This document shows, in pieces, positions 25,159 to 33,358 of a DNA stretch of 36,444 nt. The notes under the pieces were generated by a model that made no database searches, was not told the DNA's origin, and was given only the letters and a program-made list of their open reading frames with translations. Positions within the stretch are counted from its first letter, which is position 1. The number at the start of each line of letters is the position of its first letter. This DNA is from an uncultured Clostridia bacterium (GTDB lineage Bacteria; Bacillota; Clostridia; Oscillospirales; Oscillospiraceae). Where the stretch lies: contig CAMGRA010000002.1 in the NCBI GenBank assembly GCA_946061345.1, positions 1 through 36,444 on the forward strand. The letters run 5' to 3'. Both the position numbers and the translations under genes were made by a program.

Positions 25159-26028
25159 ATGAAACGAGACGCTTTTTCCCAGTATCATCCCGCGGTGAAT
25201 TTCGTGTTCTTCGTCGGAGCCATCGGCTTCGGCGTGGTGATCCAGCATCCTGCCTATGCGGCGGCGGGCTGTGTCTCCGCCGCGCTCTATTATCTTTTGC
25301 TGCGGGGCAGGTCTGCATGGAAGCTGATCCTTTCCATGCTCCCGCTGGCAGCGCTGCTCACCCTTATCAATCCGCTGTTCAACACCTCCGGCGAGCACAT
25401 TCTCTTCCGGGTGTTCGGACGGCCCTATACCCTGGAGGCGCTGTACTACGGCATGGCCATCGCCGCAATTTTTGTGGTGATGATGCTCTGGTTCGGCTGC
25501 TATAACGCCGTGCTGACCAGTGACAAGTTTACCGGACTGTTCGGAAATCTGATCCCGGCTTTGTCCCTGCTTTTGGTGATGGTCCTGCGGATGATCCCCA
25601 ACTTCTTTAGAAAAATGAAGCAGATCATCGGTGCGCGGCGATCCATCGGCAAGGGCGCCGAGAAGTCCGGCAGCACCAAAGAGAAGATCGGTCAGGGAAT
25701 GACCGTATTATCAGCGCTGACGGACTGGGCGCTGGAGGGTAGTGTCGTGACTGCCGACTCCATGCGCGCCCGGGGCTACGGGACTGCCCGGCGCACCAGC
25801 TTTCAAATCTACCGCATGACCCTGCGGGACTGGGTGCTGCTGGCGCTCATGGTTTTTCTGGCGGCAGGCGTGATCGTCGCAGGCGGCGTCCGGGCTGAAT
25901 TTACCCCGATTCTGTCCATTGCGCCTCTGACCTGGGGCTTTGCTGCTTACTGCGTATTTCTCTCCATCCCCACGGCACTACACATCAAGGAGGCCCTCCA
26001 ATGGCGCATTTCCATATCCAAAATCTGA
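25159..26028 (+). CDS. ECF transporter T component (first copy)
   Basis: A 289-residue membrane protein of the EcfT/CbiQ family with about five to six membrane segments. Two arginine-containing coupling motifs are visible in the cytoplasmic region: GARRSIG (about 155-161) and ADSMRARGYG (about 198-207), the latter being the classical A-R-G motif that inserts into the ATPase grooves. MILR/VLRMIPNFF precedes them as in the family. T subunits link the ATPases to the substrate-binding S subunit. It begins 12 nt after the DUF4430 gene and overlaps the ATPase gene by 28 nt. A second T subunit is encoded at 28374. Confidence 0.88.
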   Translation: MKRDAFSQYHPAVNFVFFVGAIGFGVVIQHPAYAAAGCVSAALYYLLLRGRSAWKLILSMLPLAALLTLINPLFNTSGEHILFRVFGRPYTLEALYYGMAIAAIFVVMMLWFGCYNAVLTSDKFTGLFGNLIPALSLLLVMVLRMIPNFFRKMKQIIGARRSIGKGAEKSGSTKEKIGQGMTVLSALTDWALEGSVVTADSMRARGYGTARRTSFQIYRMTLRDWVLLALMVFLAAGVIVAGGVRAEFTPILSIAPLTWGFAAYCVFLSIPTALHIKEALQWRISISKI

Positions 26029-27662
26029 GCTTTTCTTACCCTAATGCGAAAAAGGAATCCCTGAGCGGGGTGACCCTCAGCGTTGAAAAAGGGGAGTATG
26101 TGGTCCTCTGCGGCAAGAGCGGCAGCGGAAAAACCACCCTCCTGCGGCACCTGAAATCCGTGCTGACGCCCCACGGCAAGCGCAGCGGACAAATTCTGTT
26201 CTGCGGTGTGCCCATAGATGAGGTGAGCAAGCAAGACCAGGCCTCCAAGATCGGCTTTGTCATGCAGAACCCCGACGATCAGATCGTCACGGACAAGGTC
26301 TGGCACGAATTGGCCTTCGGACTGGAAAGTCTGGGCTGCGACCAAAAGACCATGCGGCTCCGGGTGGCGGAAATGGCCAGCTATTTCGGCATCCAGGGCT
26401 GGTTCCACCGAAATGTGGCGGAGCTTTCCGGCGGTCAGAAGCAGCTTCTGAATCTGGCCTCCATCATGGCGATGCAGCCGGAGGTGTTGATTCTGGACGA
26501 ACCGACCAGCCAGCTTGACCCCATTGCCGCGTCGGATTTCCTGAATACGGTGCGTAAGATCAACCTGGAGCTGGGCACCACCATCCTCATCACGGAGCAC
26601 CGGCTGGAGGATATTTACCATGCCGCTGACCGGGTGGTCGTCATGGACGGCGGAAAGATCATCGCCAACGATACGCCTCGCAGGGTGGGGGAGCAGCTTT
26701 ACGCCCAAAATAACGAGATGTTCGCGGCGCTTCCCACGCCGGTGCGGGTGTTCTACGGGGCAAAGGCCGAGGGAGACTGCCCACTGACCGTCCGTGAGGG
26801 GCGCAACTGGCTGTCAAAAACTTTTGAAAACCGCACGCTGGCGGCGGTGGAGCCTGACAGTGAGCCTGCCATGGAGGAAGTAAGGAATCCTGCCTTGAAG
26901 GTAAAGGAGGCCTGGTTCCGCTACGAAAAGGACAGCCCGGACGTGCTGCGGGGTGTCAGCTTTGAAGTGCCTGCCGGCAGCCTGTTTGCCGTCGTCGGCG
27001 GCAACGGCGCGGGCAAGTCCACCGCTCTGAAAGCCGTCTGCGGCATCTGCAAAATCTACCGCGGCCGGGTGGAGATCTTCGGAAAGGACCTGAAAAAGTA
27101 CCGCTCCGGGGAGCTGTTTCAAAACTGCCTTGCCATGCTGCCCCAGGATCCCAAAAGCCTGTTTGTAAAAAAGACCGTCCGGGAGGAATTGGCCGAGATG
27201 TGCCGGGAGGAGGACAAGATCGCTCAGGCCGCCGCCCTCTGCGAGATCGAATCGCTGATGGACGCCCATCCCTATGACCTGTCCGGCGGCGAGCAGCAGA
27301 GAGCAGCCCTTGCCAAGGTTCTGCTGACCCAGCCGCGCCTCCTGCTTTTGGACGAGCCGACCAAGGGCCTGGACAGCTTCTTCAAGCAGAAATTCGCCCA
27401 AATACTGCGCAAGCTCAGACAGCAGGGCATGACCATTGTCATGGTGTCCCATGACGTGGAGTTCTGCGCTGAGCACGCCGACCTTGTGAGTATGTTCTTT
27501 GACGGCCAGATCCTCACCACGGACACGCCCCACCGTTTCTTCGGCCAGAACAGCTTCTACACCACGGCGGCAAACCGCATGAGCCGCTGCGTGTTCCGCA
27601 ACGCCGTCACCGCCGGGGATGTGGTGGCCCTGTATCAAAAGAACCGGGAGGGAAGCACATGA
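26001..27662 (+). CDS. ECF transporter ATPase, two fused ABC domains
   Basis: A 553-residue protein with two complete ABC ATPase domains, a fusion of EcfA1- and EcfA2-type subunits. Domain 1: Walker A GKSGSGKTT (residues 38-46), signature LSGGQKQ (142), Walker B VLILDEPTSQLD (about 161-172). Domain 2: Walker A GGNGAGKST (about 333-341), signature LSGGEQQR (about 427), Walker B LLLLDEPTKGLD (about 447-458). A linker around residues 260-300 joins them. It energises import through the T subunits. AAGGAGG with 7-nt spacing precedes ATG 26001, and its end overlaps the S component gene by 4 nt. Confidence 0.93.
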   Translation: MAHFHIQNLSFSYPNAKKESLSGVTLSVEKGEYVVLCGKSGSGKTTLLRHLKSVLTPHGKRSGQILFCGVPIDEVSKQDQASKIGFVMQNPDDQIVTDKVWHELAFGLESLGCDQKTMRLRVAEMASYFGIQGWFHRNVAELSGGQKQLLNLASIMAMQPEVLILDEPTSQLDPIAASDFLNTVRKINLELGTTILITEHRLEDIYHAADRVVVMDGGKIIANDTPRRVGEQLYAQNNEMFAALPTPVRVFYGAKAEGDCPLTVREGRNWLSKTFENRTLAAVEPDSEPAMEEVRNPALKVKEAWFRYEKDSPDVLRGVSFEVPAGSLFAVVGGNGAGKSTALKAVCGICKIYRGRVEIFGKDLKKYRSGELFQNCLAMLPQDPKSLFVKKTVREELAEMCREEDKIAQAAALCEIESLMDAHPYDLSGGEQQRAALAKVLLTQPRLLLLDEPTKGLDSFFKQKFAQILRKLRQQGMTIVMVSHDVEFCAEHADLVSMFFDGQILTTDTPHRFFGQNSFYTTAANRMSRCVFRNAVTAGDVVALYQKNREGST

Positions 27663-28384
27663 AACGGTCTACGGTATCTTCCATTCTCACGGTTCTTCTG
27701 CTGATCCCCGCGACCCTCTATCTGGGAACCAAGCTCCCCGGCCGCTGGTATTACCTGACCAGCACGCTCATTATCATTGAGACCATGATCCCCTTTTTTC
27801 TGGCCTTTGAAAAGCGCAGACCTCAGGCCAGGGAACTGGTGACCATTGCGGTCATGGCGGCCATTGCGGCCGTATCCCGCGCCGCTTTCGCCTTCATCCC
27901 GAATTTTAAGCCCATTGTGGGCATCATCATGATCACGGGCATCGCCTTCGGCGCCGAGGCGGGCTTCCTGACGGGCACCGTCGCCGCCTTTGCCAGCAAC
28001 TTTTTCTTCGGCCAGGGACCCTATACCCCGTGGCAGATGATGGCTTACGGCTTCGGCGGCTTCCTGGCTGGCCTGCTCTTCCACAAAAAGCGGAAGCTGC
28101 ATCAGAAGCCTGTGCTCTATCTGGCGGTCCTCACAGCCTTTGGCTTCGTCGGCATTGTCGCCGTGGTGGGGCCGCTGCTGGACTGCTGCACCATCTTCAC
28201 CACGGGCACGCAGCTCACCTGGGCCTACGCGCTGGCCTGCTTTGCCTCCGGCTTCCCCATCAATGTGACCCATGGCATTGCCTGCGGATTGACCATGCTG
28301 CTTTTGAGCAAGCCCCTGCTTGACAAGCTGGACCGCCTGAAAACCAAATACGGCATGATGGAGGCCGGTACCGATGGGCTTTGA
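27659..28384 (+). CDS. ECF transporter S component, probably cobamide-specific
   Basis: A 241-residue membrane protein with about six membrane segments. AAIAAVSRAAFAFIPNFKPI followed by GAEAGFLTGTVAAFASNFFFGQG and PWQMMAYGFGGFLAG is the typical pattern of ECF S subunits of the CbrT and related groups. S subunits bind the vitamin and topple in the membrane to release it. The cobalamin riboswitch and CobT/U/S genes of the same operon point to a cobamide or cobinamide ligand rather than another vitamin. It overlaps the ATPase gene by 4 nt and the second T gene by 11 nt. The ligand is inferred from context only. Confidence 0.85.
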   Translation: MKRSTVSSILTVLLLIPATLYLGTKLPGRWYYLTSTLIIIETMIPFFLAFEKRRPQARELVTIAVMAAIAAVSRAAFAFIPNFKPIVGIIMITGIAFGAEAGFLTGTVAAFASNFFFGQGPYTPWQMMAYGFGGFLAGLLFHKKRKLHQKPVLYLAVLTAFGFVGIVAVVGPLLDCCTIFTTGTQLTWAYALACFASGFPINVTHGIACGLTMLLLSKPLLDKLDRLKTKYGMMEAGTDGL

Positions 28385-29255
28385 ATGTTACCATCCGGCG
28401 ATCGGCCTGATCTATTTTGCTGCGGTCATCGCCGCGACGATCTGCTTTCAGCAGCCTGTCTTTCTGGCCATCTCTTTTCTCTGCGCTTTTGCCTACTCCG
28501 TGAAGCGGAACGGCAGGCGGGCGCTCCTCTTTGACCTCTGTCTGATCCCGCTCATTTTGCTGTTTGCCGGCTTTTATTCCGGCTATCACCACTTCGGCGT
28601 GACGGTTCTGGACAGGAATTTCATCGGCAACCGTATGACGCTGGAATCCCTCCTGTACGGCCTGACCCTGGGGACCGTGACCGCCGCAGTTTTCATGTGG
28701 ATGAGCTGCGTCTTTTCAATTTTTACGGCGGATAAGGTGGTCTACCTGTTCGGCAGGGTCAGCCCAAAGCTGTCCCTGTTTCTCTCCATTGTCCTACGGA
28801 TGGTGCCCCGGCTCAAGGTCCAGGCGAAAAAGGTCAGTACGGCGAGGAAAGCCATCGGCAGGGGAGCGGGTCAGGGCAGTTTCTTTCGCCGCCTTTCCAA
28901 CGGTATCAAGCTGCTGTCGATCCTGATCACCTGGCTGCTGGAATCCATGGCGACCATCTCCGATTCCATGCGCAGCCGCGGCTATGGCCGGAAAGGCCGC
29001 ACCGCCTTTTCCATCTACCGCTTTGACAGCCGGGACCGAAGCGTGGTCATCGGGATCTTCACCTGCCTGACGCTTCTGGCCATGGCGGTCCTCCTCGGGC
29101 AGACCGGCATGGACTTTGACCCCAGACTCCACATGAACCCGATCACGCCTCTGTCCTGCCTTTTCTATCTGGGCTACGGCGTCCTTTGCCTGCTGCCCCT
29201 GGGACTGGAAGTGACGGGAGAGCTTCGCTTTGCACACCTGAGGAAAAGCATATGA
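28374..29255 (+). CDS. ECF transporter T component (second copy)
   Basis: A 293-residue EcfT/CbiQ-family membrane protein, a diverged paralogue of the product at 25159. It keeps FSIFTADKVVYLFGRVSPKLSLFLSIVLRMVP and the two coupling motifs, TARKAIG and SDSMRSRGYG (S-R-G rather than A-R-G). Two T subunits in one ECF operon are unusual; they might form a T heterodimer around the fused ATPase or serve different S subunits. It overlaps both neighbours (11 nt upstream, 4 nt downstream). Confidence 0.87.
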   Translation: MGFECYHPAIGLIYFAAVIAATICFQQPVFLAISFLCAFAYSVKRNGRRALLFDLCLIPLILLFAGFYSGYHHFGVTVLDRNFIGNRMTLESLLYGLTLGTVTAAVFMWMSCVFSIFTADKVVYLFGRVSPKLSLFLSIVLRMVPRLKVQAKKVSTARKAIGRGAGQGSFFRRLSNGIKLLSILITWLLESMATISDSMRSRGYGRKGRTAFSIYRFDSRDRSVVIGIFTCLTLLAMAVLLGQTGMDFDPRLHMNPITPLSCLFYLGYGVLCLLPLGLEVTGELRFAHLRKSI

Positions 29256-30004
29256 AACGACAAAACTGGTACCTGTCCACCATCGACCCGCAGGCGGAAA
29301 AGTTGGTGCGGGAATACGGCCTGGGCTTGGAGATCGCCGAATTCTGCACTGCCTCCAACCTGGACGACAACCTGAAAGAGACAGACAGGGTTGTGGGCGA
29401 AAAAATAAAATACGCAGACCACTTCATTCTCCACGGCCCCTTTAACGAGCTGTTTCCCTGCGCCGTTGACCCGAAAGCAAGGGAGCTGGCCTCCTTTCGT
29501 TATGGCCAGGCCCTGGAACGTGCCCGAGCCTACGGCATCGGAAAGGTCGTTCTTCACGCGGGCTTTAACCCCTATTTATATTATCCCTGCTGGTTTGAAG
29601 AGCAGTCAATTGACTTTTGGCGGGCTTTTGAGATCCCCGACGGGATGACTGTCTGCCTGGAAAACGTTTTGGAAGAGAAGCCGGAGATGCTGGCAAATAT
29701 CCTACAGGCGGTGGACAGCCCGAAGCTGCGGATGTGCCTGGATTTGGGCCATGTGAGCGCCTATTCCAAGATCCCGGCGGAGGACTGGCTGCGGATCTGT
29801 GCGCCCTGGCTTTCCCATTTCCACATTCACAACAACGACGGCTCCCGGGATACCCACAGCGGCTTGACGGAGGGAATCCTTCCCGTGGAATCGCTGCTGC
29901 ACCTGGCGGAGAAGCTGTGTCCCGACGCGACCTTTACCCTTGAACTTCCCGAAGCAGGCACTTCTGTCTGCTGGCTGAAAGAAAAGGGCTTTCTGGAGGA
30001 ATGA
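29252..30004 (+). CDS. cbiR: CbiR-like cobamide remodelling phosphodiesterase
   Basis: A 250-residue TIM-barrel protein of the AP endonuclease 2 / xylose isomerase-like superfamily. A full set of candidate metal ligands is readable and matches the endonuclease IV order: H61, H102, E137, D164, H167, H191 or H193, D200, H202 (D-x-H) and E231. CbiR, described from Akkermansia, belongs to this superfamily and cleaves the nucleotide loop of cobamides so that a new lower ligand can be fitted. The position between an ECF cobamide importer and cobT makes CbiR far more likely than a sugar isomerase. The call would be weaker without the context. It overlaps its upstream neighbour by 4 nt. Confidence 0.65.
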   Translation: MKRQNWYLSTIDPQAEKLVREYGLGLEIAEFCTASNLDDNLKETDRVVGEKIKYADHFILHGPFNELFPCAVDPKARELASFRYGQALERARAYGIGKVVLHAGFNPYLYYPCWFEEQSIDFWRAFEIPDGMTVCLENVLEEKPEMLANILQAVDSPKLRMCLDLGHVSAYSKIPAEDWLRICAPWLSHFHIHNNDGSRDTHSGLTEGILPVESLLHLAEKLCPDATFTLELPEAGTSVCWLKEKGFLEE

Positions 30005-30006
30005 CC

Positions 30007-31089
30007 ATGGAATTACTGGACCTGGAGATCAAGCCGCTGGACGAGACGGCAATGTCTGCTGCCCGTGCGCGGCAGGCGCAGCTTGCCAAACCGCCCGGAA
30101 GCCTGGGACGGCTGGAGGAATTGTCCGTGCAGCTTGCGGGCGTCACGGGAAAAGTGCAGAGCACCATCAAAAAGAAGCATCTTCTGGTCTTTGCCGCCGA
30201 TAACGGCGTGGTGGAGGAGGGCGTGTCCAGCGCGCCCCGGTCCGTGACCCTGCAGCAGACGGTGAACCTGACACGGGCCAAGACGGGCGCCTCTGTGCTG
30301 GCAAAGCACTTTGGCTGCGGGATCACGGTCTGTGATGTGGGCGTGAATGCCGACATCACGGAGAAAGCCGTTTTGGACCGAAAGATCGCCTACGGGACGG
30401 GGAATATCGCCCACGGCTCTGCCATGACGCGGGAACAGGCCCTGACTGCCATCCGCACCGGCATAGAGCTGGCCCAAAGCACCGACGCGGACGTGCTGGG
30501 AGTCGGTGAAATGGGCATCGGCAATACCACGACCTCCTCTGCTGTGCTGGCGGTGCTGCTCGAAGCGGATGTGGAGGCTGTCACAGGCCGCGGCGGCGGC
30601 ATTACGGACGAGAGTTTCCGCAAAAAGAAGGACGTGATCCGCCGGGCCATCGCCGTGAACCAGCCGAACAGATTCGACGTGGTGGACGTGCTTGCAAAGG
30701 TGGGCGGCTTCGACATTGCCGCTATGTGCGGCGCGTTCCTGGGAGCCGCCGCGACACAGCGCCCGGTGGTGATCGACGGCTTTATCTCCGCGGTTGCCGC
30801 CTTGTGTGCGGTGAGGCTCCGTCCCAACGTCCGGGGCTACCTGATCCCCAGCCACGCCTCCTATGAGATCGGCTACCGGCTTGCCATGGATGCCATGGAG
30901 CTGCAGCCCATGCTTCTGCTGGGGATGCGCCTCGGGGAGGGAAGCGGCTGCCCCCTGGCCTTTGAGATCCTCTCTGCCGCCTGCGCGGTCATGAACCACA
31001 TGGCGACCTTTGACCAGGCCGGCATCAACGATGACTACTTAGACGAGATCCGCGTCGGCGACAAATTCACCGTGGAGGGAAAAGCATGA
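30007..31089 (+). CDS. cobT: Nicotinate-nucleotide--dimethylbenzimidazole phosphoribosyltransferase
   Basis: A 360-residue CobT. It transfers ribose phosphate from NaMN to a lower-ligand base, giving alpha-ribazole phosphate for cobamide assembly. Landmarks: LAKPPGSLGRLEELSVQLAG at the N-terminus, FAADNGVVEEGVS, GEMGIGNTTTSSA, VTGRGGG, and LGEGSG with E311 as the likely catalytic base (E317 of the Salmonella enzyme), followed by MATFDQAGI. ATG 30007 was chosen because GGAGG lies 7 nt upstream; ATG 30001 is only 1 nt from it. The base used (dimethylbenzimidazole, another benzimidazole, or purine) cannot be deduced with confidence. Confidence 0.95.
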   Translation: MELLDLEIKPLDETAMSAARARQAQLAKPPGSLGRLEELSVQLAGVTGKVQSTIKKKHLLVFAADNGVVEEGVSSAPRSVTLQQTVNLTRAKTGASVLAKHFGCGITVCDVGVNADITEKAVLDRKIAYGTGNIAHGSAMTREQALTAIRTGIELAQSTDADVLGVGEMGIGNTTTSSAVLAVLLEADVEAVTGRGGGITDESFRKKKDVIRRAIAVNQPNRFDVVDVLAKVGGFDIAAMCGAFLGAAATQRPVVIDGFISAVAALCAVRLRPNVRGYLIPSHASYEIGYRLAMDAMELQPMLLLGMRLGEGSGCPLAFEILSAACAVMNHMATFDQAGINDDYLDEIRVGDKFTVEGKA

Positions 31090-31631
31090 CAGTCTTTGTA
31101 AGCGGCGGCGCAAAAAACGGAAAATCCTCGTTTGCCCAGGATCTGGCTGTGAAATTAGCCAAGGGCGGCAAGCACTACTACGTCGCCACCATGATCCCCA
31201 GTGACGAAGAAGACCGGGAGCGCATCCGAAAGCACCTGGCTGACCGGGAAGGACTGGGCTTTGAGACCATCGAGTGCGGGAGAAACATCCTTTCCTGCCT
31301 GGATAAGGCGGAAAAGGACGCCACCTTTTTGCTGGACAGCGTGACGGCGCTGCTGATGAACGAGCTGTTTCCGAATCCTGCCGACGGAAAAATGGATACG
31401 GACGCGGCCTGGCGCTGCGCAGAGGACCTGGTCACCTTTGCCCAAAGCGTCCGAAACGCCGTGTTCGTCAGCGATTATATCTACTCTGACGCCGCCTGCT
31501 ATGATGAGACTACAGAGGTTTACCGTGCCGGTCTTGCGGCCATTGACCGGCGCCTGGTAGCGGCCTGTGACACAGTGGTCGAAGCGGCGGCAGGAAATTT
31601 TATCGTCCACAAGGGGGAAGCGCTCCTATGA
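31086..31631 (+). CDS. cobU: Adenosylcobinamide kinase/guanylyltransferase
   Basis: A 181-residue CobU/CobP-family enzyme that phosphorylates adenosylcobinamide and converts it to the GDP form. The P-loop GGAKNGKS is at residues 7-14, followed by VATMIPSDEEDRERIRKHLADR (the VAT-x-x-x-D-x-E/D-x-x-x-R-I-x-x-H segment with the catalytic histidine region) and LLDSVTALLMNELF. The C-terminal quarter (SDYIYSDAACYDETTEVYRAGLAAI) departs from the standard G-x-G-I-V-P form; a neighbouring short paralogue (32378) retains a GVVP version. It overlaps cobT by 4 nt and cobS by 4 nt. Confidence 0.9.
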   Translation: MTVFVSGGAKNGKSSFAQDLAVKLAKGGKHYYVATMIPSDEEDRERIRKHLADREGLGFETIECGRNILSCLDKAEKDATFLLDSVTALLMNELFPNPADGKMDTDAAWRCAEDLVTFAQSVRNAVFVSDYIYSDAACYDETTEVYRAGLAAIDRRLVAACDTVVEAAAGNFIVHKGEALL

Positions 31632-32368
31632 AACAACTGCTCCATGCCTTTGCCATGTGCCAGTCCATGTTCTGCGCCCTCCCATGCCCCTGGCACATCT
31701 GGGACGAGGAAGCAAGGGACAAAATGCTGCTGTTTCTGCCTGTTGTCGGTCTGGAGATGGGCGCGATCTGGGCAGGGCTTGCCTATCTTGCGCGGCTCAT
31801 CGGCCTTCCCGCTCTTGTAACCGGACTGGTTCTATGCGCCTGTCCCTTTGTGCTGAGCGGCTTTATCCATCTGGACGGCTTTCTGGATGTGACCGACGCC
31901 GTGCGGTCCTGCCGGGAACTGCAGCGCAGACGGGAGATCCTCAAGGACCCCCACGTGGGTTCCTTTGCGGTCATCGGCTGTATTTTGTTGATGCTTGCGC
32001 AGTTTGCGCTGTTTGCGTCCGCGCCGGATGGCGCGGATTTGCGGATCTTATTTTTTATCCCGGCGGTGAGCCGCTGCTGCTCCGTCCTGGCGGTGTCTGC
32101 GCTGCGGCCCATGCACACCAGCCAATACGCCGCGAGAAAAAAATCAAAAGCGCAGAGTTGTATCATCGCGACCTCGCTGTGTGCCGCCGTTGCCGCAGGC
32201 TTCCTGCTCTGTGGGAAATACGGCTTTACCCTGTTGGGATGCCTGCTTGGTTATGGGCTGGCTCTGTGCAGGGGCTACAGGTCCCTGGAAGGGATGAACG
32301 GCGATATTTCCGGCTATGCTCTGACCGTCGGAGAACTGTGCGCTGTGGCGATTTTTGCGTTTCTATAG
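31628..32368 (+). CDS. cobS: Adenosylcobinamide-GDP ribazoletransferase
   Basis: A 246-residue integral membrane cobamide synthase that joins adenosylcobinamide-GDP with alpha-ribazole (phosphate). The signature HLDGFLDVTDA is followed by RRREILKDPHVGSFAV, the two most conserved CobS segments, with the aspartates thought to bind metal. About six membrane segments are visible. An unusual cysteine-containing N-terminus (FAMCQSMFCALPCPWHIWDE) replaces the commoner FLTRLPV-x segment, a form seen in some Clostridia CobS. It completes the nucleotide loop assembly pathway with cobT and cobU. Confidence 0.93.
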   Translation: MKQLLHAFAMCQSMFCALPCPWHIWDEEARDKMLLFLPVVGLEMGAIWAGLAYLARLIGLPALVTGLVLCACPFVLSGFIHLDGFLDVTDAVRSCRELQRRREILKDPHVGSFAVIGCILLMLAQFALFASAPDGADLRILFFIPAVSRCCSVLAVSALRPMHTSQYAARKKSKAQSCIIATSLCAAVAAGFLLCGKYGFTLLGCLLGYGLALCRGYRSLEGMNGDISGYALTVGELCAVAIFAFL

Positions 32369-32377
32369 GAGGCGGCT

Positions 32378-32752
32378 ATGGTTTTGATCATCGGCGGCGC
32401 GTACCAGGGAAAGCTGGACTACGCCAAGGTCGTTTTTTTCATTGAAGATAACGAGATTTTCGCCTGTGACGGCGCTGAAATCGATTTTTCCAGGCGGTGT
32501 ATTTACCGCATTGAGGAATTCACTCTGGCCTGCGTTCGGGAAAACATCGATCCGACGGAGTATTTTCGTTCCCACCGGGAAAGGTGGAAAGACAGCATTT
32601 TGATCTGCCAAGATATTTTCTGCGGTGTGGTGCCGTTGGGCGAGGAAATGCGGGCCTGGCGGCAGGCGACCGGGCGGCTGTGCCGGTATCTGTCCGGGGA
32701 AGCCGCACAAGTCAGCAGGCTTTTTTGCGGCTTGGAGCAGCGGCTGAAATGA
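32378..32752 (+). CDS. Short degenerate CobU paralogue
   Basis: A 124-residue protein with recognisable CobU beginning and end but no middle. The start IIGGAYQGKLDYA corresponds to the CobU P-loop, with the Ser/Thr after GK replaced by leucine (L13), so normal NTP binding is doubtful. The end has ICQDIFCGVVPLGEEMRAWRQATGRLCRYL, the GIVP-x-x-x-x-x-R-x-x-x-D/T-x-G-R-x-N/C region of CobU, which is the part poorly preserved in the full-length CobU at 31086. It could be a partner subunit, a regulator, or a decaying copy. Its in-operon spacing (9 nt after cobS, 4-nt overlap with the next gene) argues that it is maintained. Confidence 0.75.
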   Translation: MVLIIGGAYQGKLDYAKVVFFIEDNEIFACDGAEIDFSRRCIYRIEEFTLACVRENIDPTEYFRSHRERWKDSILICQDIFCGVVPLGEEMRAWRQATGRLCRYLSGEAAQVSRLFCGLEQRLK

Positions 32753-33309
32753 GCACCGTATATCTGATCCGCCACGGCAGGACTGAGGCCAACGAAAAAC
32801 ATCTCTACTGCGGAAGCTCGGATGTCCCGCTGTCCGAGGCAGGCATCATGGCACTGAAAAAGCTGACCTACCGTATTAAAAGCGCCCACTTCATCACCAG
32901 CGGTATGAAACGGACGGAACAAACACTGCAGGTGTTGTTCGGAAAGGTCCCTCACAGCCGGGAGCCAAGATTCCGGGAGATGGATTTTGGCCTGTTTGAG
33001 CTGCGCAGCTACGAAGAAATGAAGGACGACCCTGCCTATCAGGCGTGGATCAGCGGCGATAACGAGGCCAAGGCGGCTCCCGGCGGTGAGAGCGGCGTGC
33101 AGATGCAAAAAAGAGCTATAGAGGCCTTTTCGGAACTGAAAGAGACAGGACGGGATGTGGTGATTGTCACCCACGGCGGAGTGATCGCCGCGATCATGGC
33201 TCATCTGTTTCCCGAAGAAAACAAAAACCGCTATCAGTGGCAGCCGAATCCCGGGTGCGGATACGCTGTGTTTCAGGGTCGTTACGTGCCGTTAACGGTC
33301 ACCGGTTGA
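32749..33309 (+). CDS. cobC: Histidine phosphatase, CobC-like
   Basis: A 186-residue histidine phosphatase. YLIRHGRTEAN (R8-H9-G10) is the phosphohistidine motif, FREMDFGLFE carries the proton donor glutamate, and VIVTHGGVIAA provides the second catalytic histidine. In cobamide operons this family (CobC) removes the phosphate of alpha-ribazole phosphate or of adenosylcobalamin phosphate. It is the last gene of the operon, overlapping the previous stop. General phosphoglycerate mutase-like specificity is excluded only by context. Confidence 0.82.
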   Translation: MSTVYLIRHGRTEANEKHLYCGSSDVPLSEAGIMALKKLTYRIKSAHFITSGMKRTEQTLQVLFGKVPHSREPRFREMDFGLFELRSYEEMKDDPAYQAWISGDNEAKAAPGGESGVQMQKRAIEAFSELKETGRDVVIVTHGGVIAAIMAHLFPEENKNRYQWQPNPGCGYAVFQGRYVPLTVTG

Positions 33310-33358
33310 GGGCACGAACGGGAGCAAGTCCGGTTTTGTGCTTTGCCGGTAAACATAG

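Noticed and set aside
29252..30004. Annotation as a sugar phosphate isomerase/epimerase
   Set aside because: The fold fits, but the complete set of zinc ligands and the location in a cobamide operon favour a CbiR-type phosphodiesterase.
31567..32445. A 292-residue + strand frame overlapping cobS
   Set aside because: It is in a different frame from cobS, is rich in Cys and Arg, and lacks any motif, while cobS shows its signatures.
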